Shown here piece after piece: positions 33,940 to 43,862 of a DNA stretch of 64,000 nucleotides; the first letter of the stretch is position 1; every line of letters begins with the position of its first letter. Where the stretch lies: contig NZ_JADKPR010000008.1 in assembly GCF_015351475.1 (NCBI RefSeq), positions 121,982 to 185,981 on the forward strand. Reading direction: 5' to 3'. The position numbers and the translations under genes are program-made. This DNA is from Flavobacterium sp. HJJ. Its GTDB lineage: Bacteria; Bacteroidota; Bacteroidia; Flavobacteriales; Flavobacteriaceae. The notes beneath the pieces are model-generated. The model did no database searches. It was not told where the DNA came from and was given only the letters and a program-made list of their open reading frames with translations.

Positions 33940-34908
33940 ATGTCAATATTAATATATGCAGAATCTGCAGAAGGAAAATTTAAAAAAGCAGCATTAGAAT
34001 TAGCTTCTTATGCAAAAAAAATAGCCGAATCATTAGGAACAACCGTGACAGCGGTGACTATAAATACTGGAGATGTTTCTGAATTATCAAAATACGGAGT
34101 TGATAAAGTCTTAAAAGTAAACAATGATAAATTAACTGGTTTCACTGCCAAAGCCTATGCTGATGTTATTAAACAAGCAGCGCAGAAAGAAGCTTCTAAA
34201 ATAGTTTTACTCTCTTCAACAACAGACAGTATTTACTTAGCACCATTAACAGCAGTAGCATTAGAAGCCGGTTATGCTTCAAATGTTGTTGGATTGCCAG
34301 TAAACACTTCACCGTTTCAGGTAAAAAGAACTGCTTTTTCAAATAAAGCTTTCAATATCACAGAAATCAATACCGATGTAAAAATATTGTCCATAGGCAA
34401 AAATTCTTATGGCATTTTTGAAAATGCCTCTTCATTAACCGAAGAAGATTTTAATCCAGCAATCGGAGATGCTGATTTTGGAGTAAAAGTTGCTTCTGTA
34501 GAAAAAGTATCAGGAAAAGTTTCAATTGCTGATGCAGATATTGTTGTTTCTGCAGGACGCGGTCTTAAAGGACCTGAAAACTGGGGAATGATTGAAGAAC
34601 TAGCAGGTGTTCTTGGAGCCGCTACAGCTTGTTCAAAACCAGTATCAGATTTAGGATGGAGACCTCACGGAGAGCACGTAGGGCAAACAGGAAAACCAGT
34701 ATCGACCAATTTATATATTGCTATTGGAATCTCCGGAGCTATACAGCACATTGCCGGAATCAACTCTTCTAAAGTGAAAGTAGTTATCAACAGTGATCCA
34801 GAAGCTCCTTTCTTTAAAGTGGCAGATTATGGAGTTGTAGGTGATGCATTCGAAATTGTACCACAATTAATCGCCAAATTCAAAACTTTCAAAGAACAGC
34901 AGTCATAA
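33940..34908 (+). CDS. etfA: Electron transfer flavoprotein, alpha subunit
   Basis: The 322-residue partner of EtfB has an N-terminal Rossmann-like domain and the C-terminal FAD domain with VSAGRGLKGPENW near 204, GEHVGQTGKPVSTNLYIAIG near 247 and SGAIQHIAGI. It binds the redox-active FAD of the heterodimer. The gene is downstream of etfB and probably in one transcript. Confidence 0.95.
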   Translation: MSILIYAESAEGKFKKAALELASYAKKIAESLGTTVTAVTINTGDVSELSKYGVDKVLKVNNDKLTGFTAKAYADVIKQAAQKEASKIVLLSSTTDSIYLAPLTAVALEAGYASNVVGLPVNTSPFQVKRTAFSNKAFNITEINTDVKILSIGKNSYGIFENASSLTEEDFNPAIGDADFGVKVASVEKVSGKVSIADADIVVSAGRGLKGPENWGMIEELAGVLGAATACSKPVSDLGWRPHGEHVGQTGKPVSTNLYIAIGISGAIQHIAGINSSKVKVVINSDPEAPFFKVADYGVVGDAFEIVPQLIAKFKTFKEQQS

Positions 34909-35147
34909 GTAATTAGCAATTGGTCTGGAAGAGTGATTTAATAAAAAACTAATCACATTTCACAATTACTAAGGCCTAATAACTGCAGATTTAATTTCTC
35001 TTATAATTAGCTGCCTAAAATAAGATAATCGTATCTTTGTTTTAGGCAGTTTTTTTGTTACATAAATTTTGATTAAAATTGCACTTTATTTAAAACAAAA
35101 AATAAAACACAATTAATAGAGTACTTCGTACTTTTCACTACACCAAC

Positions 35148-35765
35148 ATGAGCTTAGTTAAATTATCTATAAAAGGGATTTCATACAGTCAAACTCAAAA
35201 TGGCGCTTATGCGTTAATTTTAAACGAGGTTGACGGAGAAAGAAAATTACCTATCGTCATCGGAGCTTTTGAAGCTCAATCTATAGCGATTGCTTTAGAA
35301 AAAGAAATTAAGCCGCCCCGTCCTTTGACACACGATTTGTTCAAGAATTTTGCTGAACGTTTTGATATAGTTGTAAAACAGGTAATTATTCACAAATTAG
35401 TTGACGGTGTTTTTTATTCAAGTATCATTTGCGAAAGAGATAAAATCGAAGAAATAATTGATGCCCGCACTTCAGATGCAATCGCCTTAGCTATTCGGTT
35501 CAGCGCTCCTATTTTTACTTATAAAAACATATTGGACAAAGCTGGAATTTATCTAAAAGCCAATCCTCTTGAAAGTGATACGTCTAGCGAAATAGAAGAT
35601 ATTCTTTCAAATCCTGAAACTTTCGGCTCTGCTGAAAGTAACGAATCGGGCAGCACCTATTCTAATCACAGCCTGCAGGAATTAAATGAGCTATTGACAC
35701 AGGCCGTCGAACAGGAAGATTATGAAAAAGCGGCTAAAATCCGGGACGAAATTTCAAAAAGATAA
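35148..35765 (+). CDS. Bifunctional nuclease (DUF151) with C-terminal UVR motif
   Basis: The 205-residue protein has an N-terminal BFN/DUF151 domain (KLSIKGISYSQTQNGAYALI to about residue 135; ARTSDAIALAIRF core). It ends in a UvrB/UvrC-like helical motif (LNELLTQAVEQEDYEKAAKIRDEI). BFN proteins have been reported as RNase/DNase enzymes; the UVR tail suggests protein-protein contact. This fusion is widespread in Bacteroidota. It lies upstream of thyA, from which it is separated by 92 bp of GATTAAAC-type word repeats. Confidence 0.85.
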   Translation: MSLVKLSIKGISYSQTQNGAYALILNEVDGERKLPIVIGAFEAQSIAIALEKEIKPPRPLTHDLFKNFAERFDIVVKQVIIHKLVDGVFYSSIICERDKIEEIIDARTSDAIALAIRFSAPIFTYKNILDKAGIYLKANPLESDTSSEIEDILSNPETFGSAESNESGSTYSNHSLQELNELLTQAVEQEDYEKAAKIRDEISKR

Positions 35766-35857
35766 ATTTAAAATAGTTTAATCGGTGATTTGTTTAATCG
35801 TTTATCGTTAGACAAATCAACAAATTAACGATTAAACAGTTTAACGATTAAACGCAA

Positions 35858-36709
35858 ATGAAACAATACCTAGACTTAGTAAAACACGTTTTAGAAAACG
35901 GAAATCAAAAAGGAGACCGTACAGGAACTGGTACAAAAAGTGTATTTGGCTACCAGATGCGGTTTGACCTGAGCGAAGGTTTCCCAATGGTAACTACTAA
36001 AAAACTGCACCTTAAATCGATCATTTATGAATTGCTTTGGTTCTTAAAAGGTGATACTAATATTAAATACCTTCAAGAAAACGGGGTGAAAATTTGGGAT
36101 GCCTGGGCTGACAGCAACGGCGATTTAGGTCCTGTTTACGGTCATCAATGGCGTAATTGGAACAGCGAAGAAATTGATCAAATTTCAGAGCTTATTACAG
36201 AATTAAAAACGAATCCAAACAGCCGCAGAATGCTTGTATCGGCTTGGAACCCATCAGTATTGCCGGATACCAGTAAGTCTTTTGAAGAAAATGTTGCTAA
36301 TAATAAAGCAGCCTTGCCTCCGTGTCATGCCTTTTTTCAATTTTATGTTGCTTCCCCAGATACATCTAAAGGAGAAACCAAAGGAAAACTTTCCTGTCAA
36401 TTGTATCAGCGCAGTGCAGATATATTCCTAGGAGTACCTTTTAATATTGCATCCTATGCTTTGCTGACAATGATGATTGCACAAGTCTGTGATCTCGAAG
36501 CAGGTGAATTTATCCACACTTTTGGAGACGCACATATTTACAATAACCATTTTGAACAATTGGAATTACAGCTTACCCGCGAGCCTAAACCATTGCCAAA
36601 AATGATTTTAAATCCCAATATAAAAAACATCTTCGATTTTGATTTCGATGACTTTACACTAGAAGGATATGAACCTCATGCCCTTATCAAAGGAAATGTT
36701 GCTGTATAA
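35858..36709 (+). CDS. thyA: Thymidylate synthase
   Basis: The 283-residue enzyme has the catalytic Cys156 in PPCHAFFQF and the substrate motif [17 protein letters not shown] around 184-200. It methylates dUMP with methylene-tetrahydrofolate. It is about 20 residues longer than the classic 264-aa form because of short insertions before the catalytic cysteine (around 137-152) and after it (around 167-177). The dihydrofolate reductase that recycles its product is encoded about 0.9 kb downstream. Confidence 0.97.
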   Translation: MKQYLDLVKHVLENGNQKGDRTGTGTKSVFGYQMRFDLSEGFPMVTTKKLHLKSIIYELLWFLKGDTNIKYLQENGVKIWDAWADSNGDLGPVYGHQWRNWNSEEIDQISELITELKTNPNSRRMLVSAWNPSVLPDTSKSFEENVANNKAALPPCHAFFQFYVASPDTSKGETKGKLSCQLYQRSADIFLGVPFNIASYALLTMMIAQVCDLEAGEFIHTFGDAHIYNNHFEQLELQLTREPKPLPKMILNPNIKNIFDFDFDDFTLEGYEPHALIKGNVAV

Positions 36710-36714
36710 AACAC

Positions 36715-36739
36715 AAAAATCCGCTTCGAGCGGATTTTT
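36715..36739. terminator. Bidirectional terminator between thyA and the CBM48-like gene
   Basis: AAAAATCCGCT and AGCGGATTTTT form an 11-bp perfect stem with loop TCG and Ts on both sides. Confidence 0.88.
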
Positions 36740-36744
36740 TTATG

Positions 36745-37041
36745 TTATATTACTAATACACTATTTTCAGCGCCTGCAAAATCATTCCATTTAAACGAAT
36801 CAGCTTCCGGCTCATTTACATAAGTACCGTCAACTACATATTTAAATTCATATTCTGCATCTTTACCTAATTCAAAGGTCCCTTTAAATGTGCCGTTTTT
36901 TAATTTACTTAAAATGCCATCTTCAATTTTCCAATCATTAAAATCACCAATTACAGATACTTGATCAGCCTCTTTTGCTTCTAAAGAAAAAGTAACTTTA
37001 ACAACAGGCTTTGTTTTTATAAATTGTTTTTTTACTGACAT
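36745..37041 (-). CDS. Isoamylase early-set / CBM48-like domain protein
   Basis: The 98-residue protein is essentially one beta-sandwich domain: VKVTFSLEAKEADQVSVIGDFNDW, then KDAEYEFKYVVDGTYVNEPEAD. That is the glycogen-binding early-set pattern (GDFNDW and YEFKYVVDG are typical). Stand-alone copies occur in Bacteroidota; carbohydrate binding or regulation is presumed. There are no catalytic domains and no signal peptide. Confidence 0.8.
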   Translation of the reverse strand: MSVKKQFIKTKPVVKVTFSLEAKEADQVSVIGDFNDWKIEDGILSKLKNGTFKGTFELGKDAEYEFKYVVDGTYVNEPEADSFKWNDFAGAENSVLVI

Positions 37042-37275
37042 AACTGTTTAATTTTTAAGGTTATAACAAAGTAAGCAAAATAATCTCAAAAAAACACAAA
37101 CCACCTCATTTTTAGCATAATAGCAAAAAAAGCATTCCTTTTTTATCATTAAAAAAATTTTAAATCTCTTAAATTTTATTTTCAATTCAAGAAAACGTTT
37201 TCCCATTAAATATTAAACAGCCAAAATAGTTACATTTAAAAATAAATTTTACCTTTATAAGCAAAATTCTACATT

Positions 37276-37608
37276 ATGGAAAAGGAATTACATGAACAAT
37301 ATGAGTATGCAAGAAATCGCATAAAGCAAAAAAAAAGACTGTATTACCATTTTGTTTTCTTTACATTGAGCAGTATTTTTTTATTCACTGCAGTATATTT
37401 TTTTGAAACAGCCATAGAATTAAATTGGTGTATCTGGATTATTACTATATGGCTATTTATTTTTGTCCTGCATTTTATAAAAGTCTTTATTACTGATAGA
37501 TTTATGAATAAATATTGGGAAAGAGATCAAATTGATCGGCTTGTGGCTTTACAGCAAAAAAAAATAACCCAATTACAATCCAAAATCGAAGACAATAATT
37601 CAAAATAA
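37276..37608 (+). CDS. 2TM domain protein
   Basis: The 110-residue protein has a basic N-terminal helix (EQYEYARNRIKQKKRLYYH), two membrane segments at about residues 23-42 and 51-70, and a charged C-terminal coil (QIDRLVALQQKKITQLQSKIE). This is the layout of the 2TM family, of unknown function. Its stop is 11 nt before folA, so the two are likely co-transcribed. Confidence 0.75.
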   Translation: MEKELHEQYEYARNRIKQKKRLYYHFVFFTLSSIFLFTAVYFFETAIELNWCIWIITIWLFIFVLHFIKVFITDRFMNKYWERDQIDRLVALQQKKITQLQSKIEDNNSK

Positions 37609-37619
37609 ATCTCAACATT

Positions 37620-38102
37620 ATGATTATTATGATTGCTGCTGTTGCAGAAAACAATGCTCTAGGAAAGAATAATGAATTGGTTTGGCATCTGCCTAATGAT
37701 TTTAAAAGATTCAAATCCTTAACTACCGGCCATCATATAATAATGGGACGAAAAACATTTGAAAGTTTCCCAAAACCGCTCCCAAACAGAACACATGTTA
37801 TAATAACCAGACAAAAAGATTATAATCCAAAAGACTGTATTGTGGTTGACAGCATTGAAAAAGCTCTTGCTGTATGTCCGGAAAATGAAACTTCATTTAT
37901 AATTGGCGGAGGAGAGATTTATAATTTAGGAATTCCGTATGCTGATAAGCTGGAAATCACAAGAGTCCACCATAATTTTGAAGCAGATGCTTTTTTTCCT
38001 GAAATCAATTCTAATGACTGGAAAGAAGTTCAAACTGAATTTAATCCGATAGATGAGAAACATCAGTTTGCATATACTTATCAGACATTTGTCAAAGTAT
38101 AA
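37620..38102 (+). CDS. folA: Dihydrofolate reductase
   Basis: The 160-residue enzyme shows MIIMIAAVAENNALGKNNELVWHLPND, the GRKTFESFPKPLPNR motif near 43-57 and IIGGGEIY near 95-102. It regenerates tetrahydrofolate after the ThyA reaction. The start follows the 2TM gene by 11 nt. Confidence 0.96.
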   Translation: MIIMIAAVAENNALGKNNELVWHLPNDFKRFKSLTTGHHIIMGRKTFESFPKPLPNRTHVIITRQKDYNPKDCIVVDSIEKALAVCPENETSFIIGGGEIYNLGIPYADKLEITRVHHNFEADAFFPEINSNDWKEVQTEFNPIDEKHQFAYTYQTFVKV

Positions 38103-38208
38103 TATTTCAAGCAACTAAAATATTTTAAAAAGGCTTATTATGTAATATGGGGCTAAAAAAATAAATCGCAGAAGAAAAAAAATTGAAAGTTTTTTTTCGG
38201 TTCTAATT

Positions 38209-39444
38209 TTACCATTCATTCACTTTATTAGCATCCATTTTAATAAAAATAAACAGTAAAATAGTGAATCCCCAAAGTCCTGATCCTCCATACGAAAAGA
38301 AAGGCAGCGGTACTCCAATGGTTGGAAAAATACCAATAACCATTGCAATATTCACAAAGAAATGAATAAATAAAATACCTGCGACACAATATCCATAAAC
38401 TCTGCTGAACTTAGTTTTTTGTCTTTCGGCCAAGTAAATTACTCTAAGAAACAAGCCCGTAAAAAGTGCTATTACAACCAAAGAACCAACAAAACCCCAT
38501 TCTTCACCAACTGTAGTAAAAATATAATCGGTATGCTGTTCCGGAACAAACCCCCCTTTGGTTTGAGTCCCTTCAAGGAAACCTTTTCCTAACCAGCCTC
38601 CAGAGCCAACAGCAATTTCAGATTGGTTAGTATTATACCCAATACCTTTCATATCAACTTCTTTCCCTAACAATATATTAAATCTATCTCGGTGGTGCTG
38701 CTTGAAAACATTTGTAAAAACATAGTTTACTGATAAAACAAAGCCAGATATAATTGTAAACAGGATACCGCTCATCACTATATTTCTATCAGCCAGTCTT
38801 GACTTATAATGAATTAGAACAATGACTAAAAGAGATATCAAAATAACATATTGAGGCTCTAACACCAATGTCATCATGAACAGCAGAACAGTTATAAAAC
38901 CAGTCCAGACATACCAGGCAGGTAATCCTTCTCTAAATAAAACAATAATAAAAACACTGTAAATCAAGGCACTTCCGGGGTCAGGCTGAGGCAAAATAAG
39001 CATAACAGGCAAAAAAACAATAGCCAGTGCCTGTACCTGTCTGTTAACTTCCTTTAGATTTATCTGGGTATCACTGAGGTATTTTGCAATAGCTAACGAG
39101 GTAGCCGCTTTTGCAAATTCAGAAGGCTGTATTGTAAAACTTCCAAATCCATACCAGCAGCGCTGACCCGCAATTGTTTTACCAAACACAAACAGACCAG
39201 CAAGCGATACTAAAGAAATAACAAAAATGATACTGGCATACTTTTCATAAAACTTGCCATCAATATACAATAAGATAAAAATCATTGGAACTGTTAAAGC
39301 AATAAATATGGCTTGTTTTTCATAGGTGCCATCGGTAGACGACAATGAAGAAGAATAAATATTTAACCAGCCCATAAACACAAGTGCGATGTAGATAATG
39401 ATACATATCCAATCAATATTACTCGATAAACTTTGATTTTTCAT
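38209..39444 (-). CDS. rodA: Rod shape-determining protein RodA (SEDS glycosyltransferase)
   Basis: The 411-residue multispanning SEDS protein has the conserved end GVPLPFFSYGGSGLWGF and the internal DPGSALIY and EEWGFVGS segments. It polymerises lipid II glycan strands in the elongasome together with PBP2, encoded 14 bp upstream. It is the last gene of the mre operon. Confidence 0.95.
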   Translation of the reverse strand: MKNQSLSSNIDWICIIIYIALVFMGWLNIYSSSLSSTDGTYEKQAIFIALTVPMIFILLYIDGKFYEKYASIIFVISLVSLAGLFVFGKTIAGQRCWYGFGSFTIQPSEFAKAATSLAIAKYLSDTQINLKEVNRQVQALAIVFLPVMLILPQPDPGSALIYSVFIIVLFREGLPAWYVWTGFITVLLFMMTLVLEPQYVILISLLVIVLIHYKSRLADRNIVMSGILFTIISGFVLSVNYVFTNVFKQHHRDRFNILLGKEVDMKGIGYNTNQSEIAVGSGGWLGKGFLEGTQTKGGFVPEQHTDYIFTTVGEEWGFVGSLVVIALFTGLFLRVIYLAERQKTKFSRVYGYCVAGILFIHFFVNIAMVIGIFPTIGVPLPFFSYGGSGLWGFTILLFIFIKMDANKVNEW

Positions 39445-39458
39445 CTGATATGAATGTA

Positions 39459-41396
39459 TTATTTTTTGGTTTTGGTTGTGTCAATTTTTTGAGCAGCTGT
39501 TTTTAATTTGCTTTGGGTAATAGAATCTTTAATTCTTAATTCCTTTTTTACTTCTTCCGAAAGTCCTCCCAATATTGCATATCGGCTTTGTAAACTCGTA
39601 TTTAATACGCGTGTTTCCAAATCAGTTCTAGTGATTTTTTTCTTAAGATATTTTTCAATCATCAAACTGGCAATAGGACCTGCTATAGTTGCTCCAAAAC
39701 CTCCATTTTCAACCAAAACAGCTATAGCTATTTTTGGATTATCTTTTGGCGCAAAAGCCACAAAAATAGAATGGTCTTTTAACTGTACTCTTTTGCCGTC
39801 AATTTTAGCAAAATTTTCGGCAGTTCCTGTTTTTCCGCATATATCAATACCCTCAACGCGTAATGCATAAGCTGTTCCTCTGTTATAAACATCAAAAAGC
39901 CCGCTTATCATAGGAGGAAAATATTTTTGATCAATGGTCGTAACGTGTTTTGTTGTAAACTTGGAATCAATTTTTTCTCCTTTTATTTTTTTAATGATAT
40001 GAGGAGTGTAATAATACCCTTGATTAGCTACAGTAGCCATCATATTGGCCAATTGAATAGGAGTTGCCAAAACTTCTCCCTGACCAATTGCATTGGAAAT
40101 AATTGTTTTCCCGCTATAGCCCCATCCAGGATACATTCTTTTATAGGTTTTTGAAGTCGGAATCTTTCCTCTTCTTCCTATCGGCAAATCATATCCCATA
40201 AATTCTCCTAATCCAAAACTTTTAATATGATTACTCCAAACATCAACAGCATAAGGAGTACTTTTATATTTCCCGATAGTTCTCAGATACACATTAGAGA
40301 AATAAGCATTACAAGACTTATAAATTCCAACATGCAGATTTAGCACTCCACCACCGCAATGACATCTTTGAAATCGTCCAGGAGCATAATAGAAACCATG
40401 ACTGCATACAAATTTGGTTTCTTCATCGACAACTTGTTCCTGCAGCCCAACAAGACCAGTCATAATTTTAAAAGGCGATCCAGGAGGATATTCAGCCAAT
40501 AAACCTCTGTCATAAAGTGGTTTTGCTATAGAATCACGATACAATTTGGTAAAATTTTTGGAACGCTGTCTTCCTACCAAAATCCCAGGATCATAAGAAG
40601 GAGCAGTAACAAGAGCTAAAATTTCCCCGGTTTTTGGCTCAATAGCAACAATTCCGCCTCTTTTGTTAACCATTAATTGCTCTCCGTATTTTTGAATCTC
40701 TGAATCAATAGTCAGATTTATATCCTCACCCTGAACAGCAATAGTATCGAATTTCCCTTCTTTGTAGGAACCTATTTCCCGGTTAAATTTGTCTTTCTGA
40801 AAATATTTTACTCCTTTTATTCCACGAAGAACTTCTTCGTAGCTTTCCTCAACCCCTTGGACACCAATCAAATCTCCGCTCTTGTAATAATGATTTTTTT
40901 CAACTTGCTTATCATTAACCTGATTGATAGAACCAAAAATATTGGCTCCATAATTTACCTCATAATCACGCAAAGAACGCTTTTGAAAATAAAAACCTTC
41001 AAATTTTCTGATTTTTTCCTGAAAAGCTGCAAACTCAGTCTTATTTAATTGTGCCAAAAATACAGAGGGCAGTCTTGGACTGTATACTTTGGCTTTTTCT
41101 ATTCTTTTGATAAAATCATCTTTGGTGATATTCAATAGCTTACAAAACTCAATAGTATCTGTTTTATTTAATTCCCTCGGAATAACCATGATATCATAAG
41201 AAGGCTGATTGGCAACTAATAAAACACCATTTCTATCATAAATATAACCTCTCTCTGGATAATCATATTTGATTTTTATGGCATTATTTTCTGATTTCAG
41301 CTTAAACGAATCATCAATAATCTGCAAATAAAAGACACGTATGATTAACAAAGATGCACCAATAATAATTAAAGCTGGCAACAAGACTTTTCTCAT
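39459..41396 (-). CDS. mrdA: Penicillin-binding protein 2
   Basis: The 645-residue transpeptidase has an N-terminal membrane anchor, a pedestal/dimerisation domain, and a catalytic domain with SxxK as GSPFK, SxN as SCN and KTG as CGKTGTAEN. It cross-links peptidoglycan during elongation with RodA. Its first codons overlap the mreD stop by 4 nt, a sign of coupled translation. Confidence 0.95.
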   Translation of the reverse strand: MRKVLLPALIIIGASLLIIRVFYLQIIDDSFKLKSENNAIKIKYDYPERGYIYDRNGVLLVANQPSYDIMVIPRELNKTDTIEFCKLLNITKDDFIKRIEKAKVYSPRLPSVFLAQLNKTEFAAFQEKIRKFEGFYFQKRSLRDYEVNYGANIFGSINQVNDKQVEKNHYYKSGDLIGVQGVEESYEEVLRGIKGVKYFQKDKFNREIGSYKEGKFDTIAVQGEDINLTIDSEIQKYGEQLMVNKRGGIVAIEPKTGEILALVTAPSYDPGILVGRQRSKNFTKLYRDSIAKPLYDRGLLAEYPPGSPFKIMTGLVGLQEQVVDEETKFVCSHGFYYAPGRFQRCHCGGGVLNLHVGIYKSCNAYFSNVYLRTIGKYKSTPYAVDVWSNHIKSFGLGEFMGYDLPIGRRGKIPTSKTYKRMYPGWGYSGKTIISNAIGQGEVLATPIQLANMMATVANQGYYYTPHIIKKIKGEKIDSKFTTKHVTTIDQKYFPPMISGLFDVYNRGTAYALRVEGIDICGKTGTAENFAKIDGKRVQLKDHSIFVAFAPKDNPKIAIAVLVENGGFGATIAGPIASLMIEKYLKKKITRTDLETRVLNTSLQSRYAILGGLSEEVKKELRIKDSITQSKLKTAAQKIDTTKTKK

Positions 41397-41899
41397 CGTT
41401 TATTTGGCTTTATTAAGTAAATAAGAATAATACAGGTTAATATAGTAAATAGCGTGCTTAAAAGAGTTCGAAGTAAAACGTCTAATATAAAAGAGAATTG
41501 AAATGATTCTAATAGAAATAATATAATATGATGTGTGATAACTGACAATAAAACAAAGGTAAACCGCTCTGGTGTAAGTACATCATTTAGTTTAACGGTT
41601 TGATATTCATAACTAAGTCCAAATGAAAATTTAAAAAACGAAGGTCTTAAGTGTGCCAAAACAACACATGCAGTGGCATGAACACCTCCTGAATTACAAA
41701 ATAAATCCATCATCAGACCAAGAAAAAAACTAGCGAGAAGAAGATTAGCTTTATTTCCGTTTACTGGATAAAGAATAATAAAAAGGATATAAGGAAACGC
41801 TCTTACATAACCTTCAAAATTCATATTATTAAAAACTAGAATTTGTAAAGCTAATAAAAGCACAAAACGAAAAATATTCACTAGTAACGTGCTATTCAT
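41393..41899 (-). CDS. mreD: Rod shape-determining protein MreD
   Basis: The 168-residue integral membrane protein has four to five hydrophobic segments and sits between mreC (8-nt overlap) and mrdA (4-nt overlap). MreD sequences are weakly conserved, so the call leans on size, topology and position. Confidence 0.85.
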   Translation of the reverse strand: MNSTLLVNIFRFVLLLALQILVFNNMNFEGYVRAFPYILFIILYPVNGNKANLLLASFFLGLMMDLFCNSGGVHATACVVLAHLRPSFFKFSFGLSYEYQTVKLNDVLTPERFTFVLLSVITHHIILFLLESFQFSFILDVLLRTLLSTLFTILTCIILIYLIKPNKR

Positions 41900-42722
41900 C
41901 TTTTTTATGTTGGTTTTCTAAGTTTCTAATTTCTTCGCTATTACCCGATTTTATTATATATACATGACCTAAGCTGGTCATATCATTAAATAATTTTACG
42001 TTTATTCTGTAATAATGTGTTTTATCATCAGGAATGTATATCTTATCAATTGTACCAATTCCTATATTTTCTGGAAATATCACTGATTGCCCTCCTGTAA
42101 CAATAGTGTCACCTCTTTTTATGGTAGCCAATCTTGGCACATCAATCAATTGTACAAAACCAGTATTTTTTCCATCCCAATTCAATGTACCAAAATGATC
42201 CGAGTTTTTAATCTTTGCGTTTATCTGTGATTTAGTATTAAGAATACTTATTACTGTTGAATAATTAGCTGAAACATCATCTATAATCCCTACAATTCCT
42301 AAACTGTTAATTACCCCCATGTCTGGTCTTACTCCAGACTTAGCACCAGCATTCAATGTTAAAAAGTTCTCATATACATTGTAGGAGTTACGAATTACTT
42401 TACATACAACAATGTCTTTCGGCAGAACTCCTTTTAAACTGTCTAAATTTGGAATTTCAGCAGAATCTTTAGTTTTAAACAGCAGACTTTTTAAATTGGC
42501 ATTTTCCCTAGCCAATTCATCATTCTGTTCTCTTAGATTAAGATATTCTTCAACAGAATTTATCCTTTCATAAACACCTCCGCTCAGGAAATTGGCCGAA
42601 CTGATTACTTTACTTCGGTGAAAAGAATGAGACTGTATAGTAAGCGACAACGAAATACCCAAAAGCAGCAAAAACAGTATTCTATTACTGTTTTTTATAA
42701 TAAATGAAAATATTTGCTGCAT
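41892..42722 (-). CDS. mreC: Rod shape-determining protein MreC
   Basis: The 276-residue protein has one N-terminal membrane helix (residues 11-28), then a coiled coil (EEYLNLREQNDELARENANLKSLL), then the periplasmic beta domain (VCKVIRNSYNVYENFLTLNAG, GVRPDMGVINSLGIVG). It links the MreB cytoskeleton to PBP2/RodA. It follows mreB by 57 bp. Confidence 0.93.
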   Translation of the reverse strand: MQQIFSFIIKNSNRILFLLLLGISLSLTIQSHSFHRSKVISSANFLSGGVYERINSVEEYLNLREQNDELARENANLKSLLFKTKDSAEIPNLDSLKGVLPKDIVVCKVIRNSYNVYENFLTLNAGAKSGVRPDMGVINSLGIVGIIDDVSANYSTVISILNTKSQINAKIKNSDHFGTLNWDGKNTGFVQLIDVPRLATIKRGDTIVTGGQSVIFPENIGIGTIDKIYIPDDKTHYYRINVKLFNDMTSLGHVYIIKSGNSEEIRNLENQHKKDE

Positions 42723-42779
42723 TTTTTGACGGTATATTGAATGTTAGATATAAAGTAACTTCAGTAAAAAGAGGTTATA

Positions 42780-43808
42780 TTACTTAATCAAAATGTTTTT
42801 AAACTTTGTAATGTTTTTAAGAGCCATTCCAGTGCCTCTTACAACCGCTCTCAATGGATCTTCTGCAATATAAACCGGTAAATCAGTTTTTTGAGAAATT
42901 CTTTTATCAAGACCTCTTAACATAGACCCACCGCCCGCAAGATAGATACCTGTATTGTAAATATCAGCAGCTAATTCTGGAGGTGTCTGAGATAATGTTT
43001 CCATTACAGCATCTTCAATACGCTGAATTGATTTATCCAATGCTTTTGCGATTTCTCTATAAGATACTTCTACTTGTTTCGGCTTACCTGTCAATAAATC
43101 TCTTCCTTGAACAGACATATCCTCTGGAGGAGTTTCTAAGTTTTCGATAGCAGCACCAATTTGGATTTTTATTTTTTCAGCGGTACTTTCTCCAACAAAT
43201 AAGTTATGCTGCGTACGCATGTAGTACACGATATCATTTGTAAAAACATCCCCTGCAATTTTTACTGATTTATCACAAACGATTCCGCCTAATGCAATTA
43301 CGGCAATTTCTGTTGTTCCTCCACCTATATCCACAATCATGTTTCCTTTTGGCTGCATGATATCGATTCCAATACCAATAGCTGCCGCCATAGGCTCATG
43401 AATCAAGTATACTTCTTTTCCATTTACTCTTTCACAAGATTCTTTTACCGCTCTCATCTCCACCTCTGTAATCCCTGAAGGAATACAGACCACCATCCTT
43501 AAAGCAGGAGTAAACATTCTTTTTTTCAATGCCGGAATGCTTTTGATAAACATATTTATCATTTTCTCCGAAGCATCAAAATCAGCAATTACACCATCTT
43601 TCAAAGGCCTGATAGTTTTAATGTTTTCATGCGTCTTCCCCTGCATCATATTGGCTTCCTTACCAACTGCAATAATTTTGCCTGATATTCTATCACGCGC
43701 AACTATAGACGGACTGTCAATTACGACTTTGTCATTGTGAATGATTAAAGTGTTTGCTGTACCAAGGTCTATCGCAATATCCTCGGTCATGAAATCAAAA
43801 AATCCCAT
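42780..43808 (-). CDS. mreB: Actin-like cytoskeletal protein MreB
   Basis: The 342-residue protein has the actin-fold signatures DLGTANTLI at the N-terminus, DIGGGTTEIAVI near 166 and the adenosine motif YLAGGGSMLRGLDKRI near 290. It organises lateral wall synthesis. A TAACTTTG -7 element at 43849-43856 is a likely promoter, so the operon mreB-mreC-mreD-mrdA-rodA may be transcribed independently of purH. Confidence 0.97.
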   Translation of the reverse strand: MGFFDFMTEDIAIDLGTANTLIIHNDKVVIDSPSIVARDRISGKIIAVGKEANMMQGKTHENIKTIRPLKDGVIADFDASEKMINMFIKSIPALKKRMFTPALRMVVCIPSGITEVEMRAVKESCERVNGKEVYLIHEPMAAAIGIGIDIMQPKGNMIVDIGGGTTEIAVIALGGIVCDKSVKIAGDVFTNDIVYYMRTQHNLFVGESTAEKIKIQIGAAIENLETPPEDMSVQGRDLLTGKPKQVEVSYREIAKALDKSIQRIEDAVMETLSQTPPELAADIYNTGIYLAGGGSMLRGLDKRISQKTDLPVYIAEDPLRAVVRGTGMALKNITKFKNILIK

Positions 43809-43848
43809 ATGCCTTTTAAGGGTTAAAAAGTTATAAATAAATTACGCA

Positions 43849-43856
43849 CAAAGTTA
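43849..43856 (-). promoter_or_regulatory. mreB promoter -7 element
   Basis: TAACTTTG on the minus strand is a full TAnnTTTG match 40 nt upstream of mreB, between purH and mreB. No clear -33 box. Confidence 0.5.
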
Positions 43857-43862
43857 AACAAA

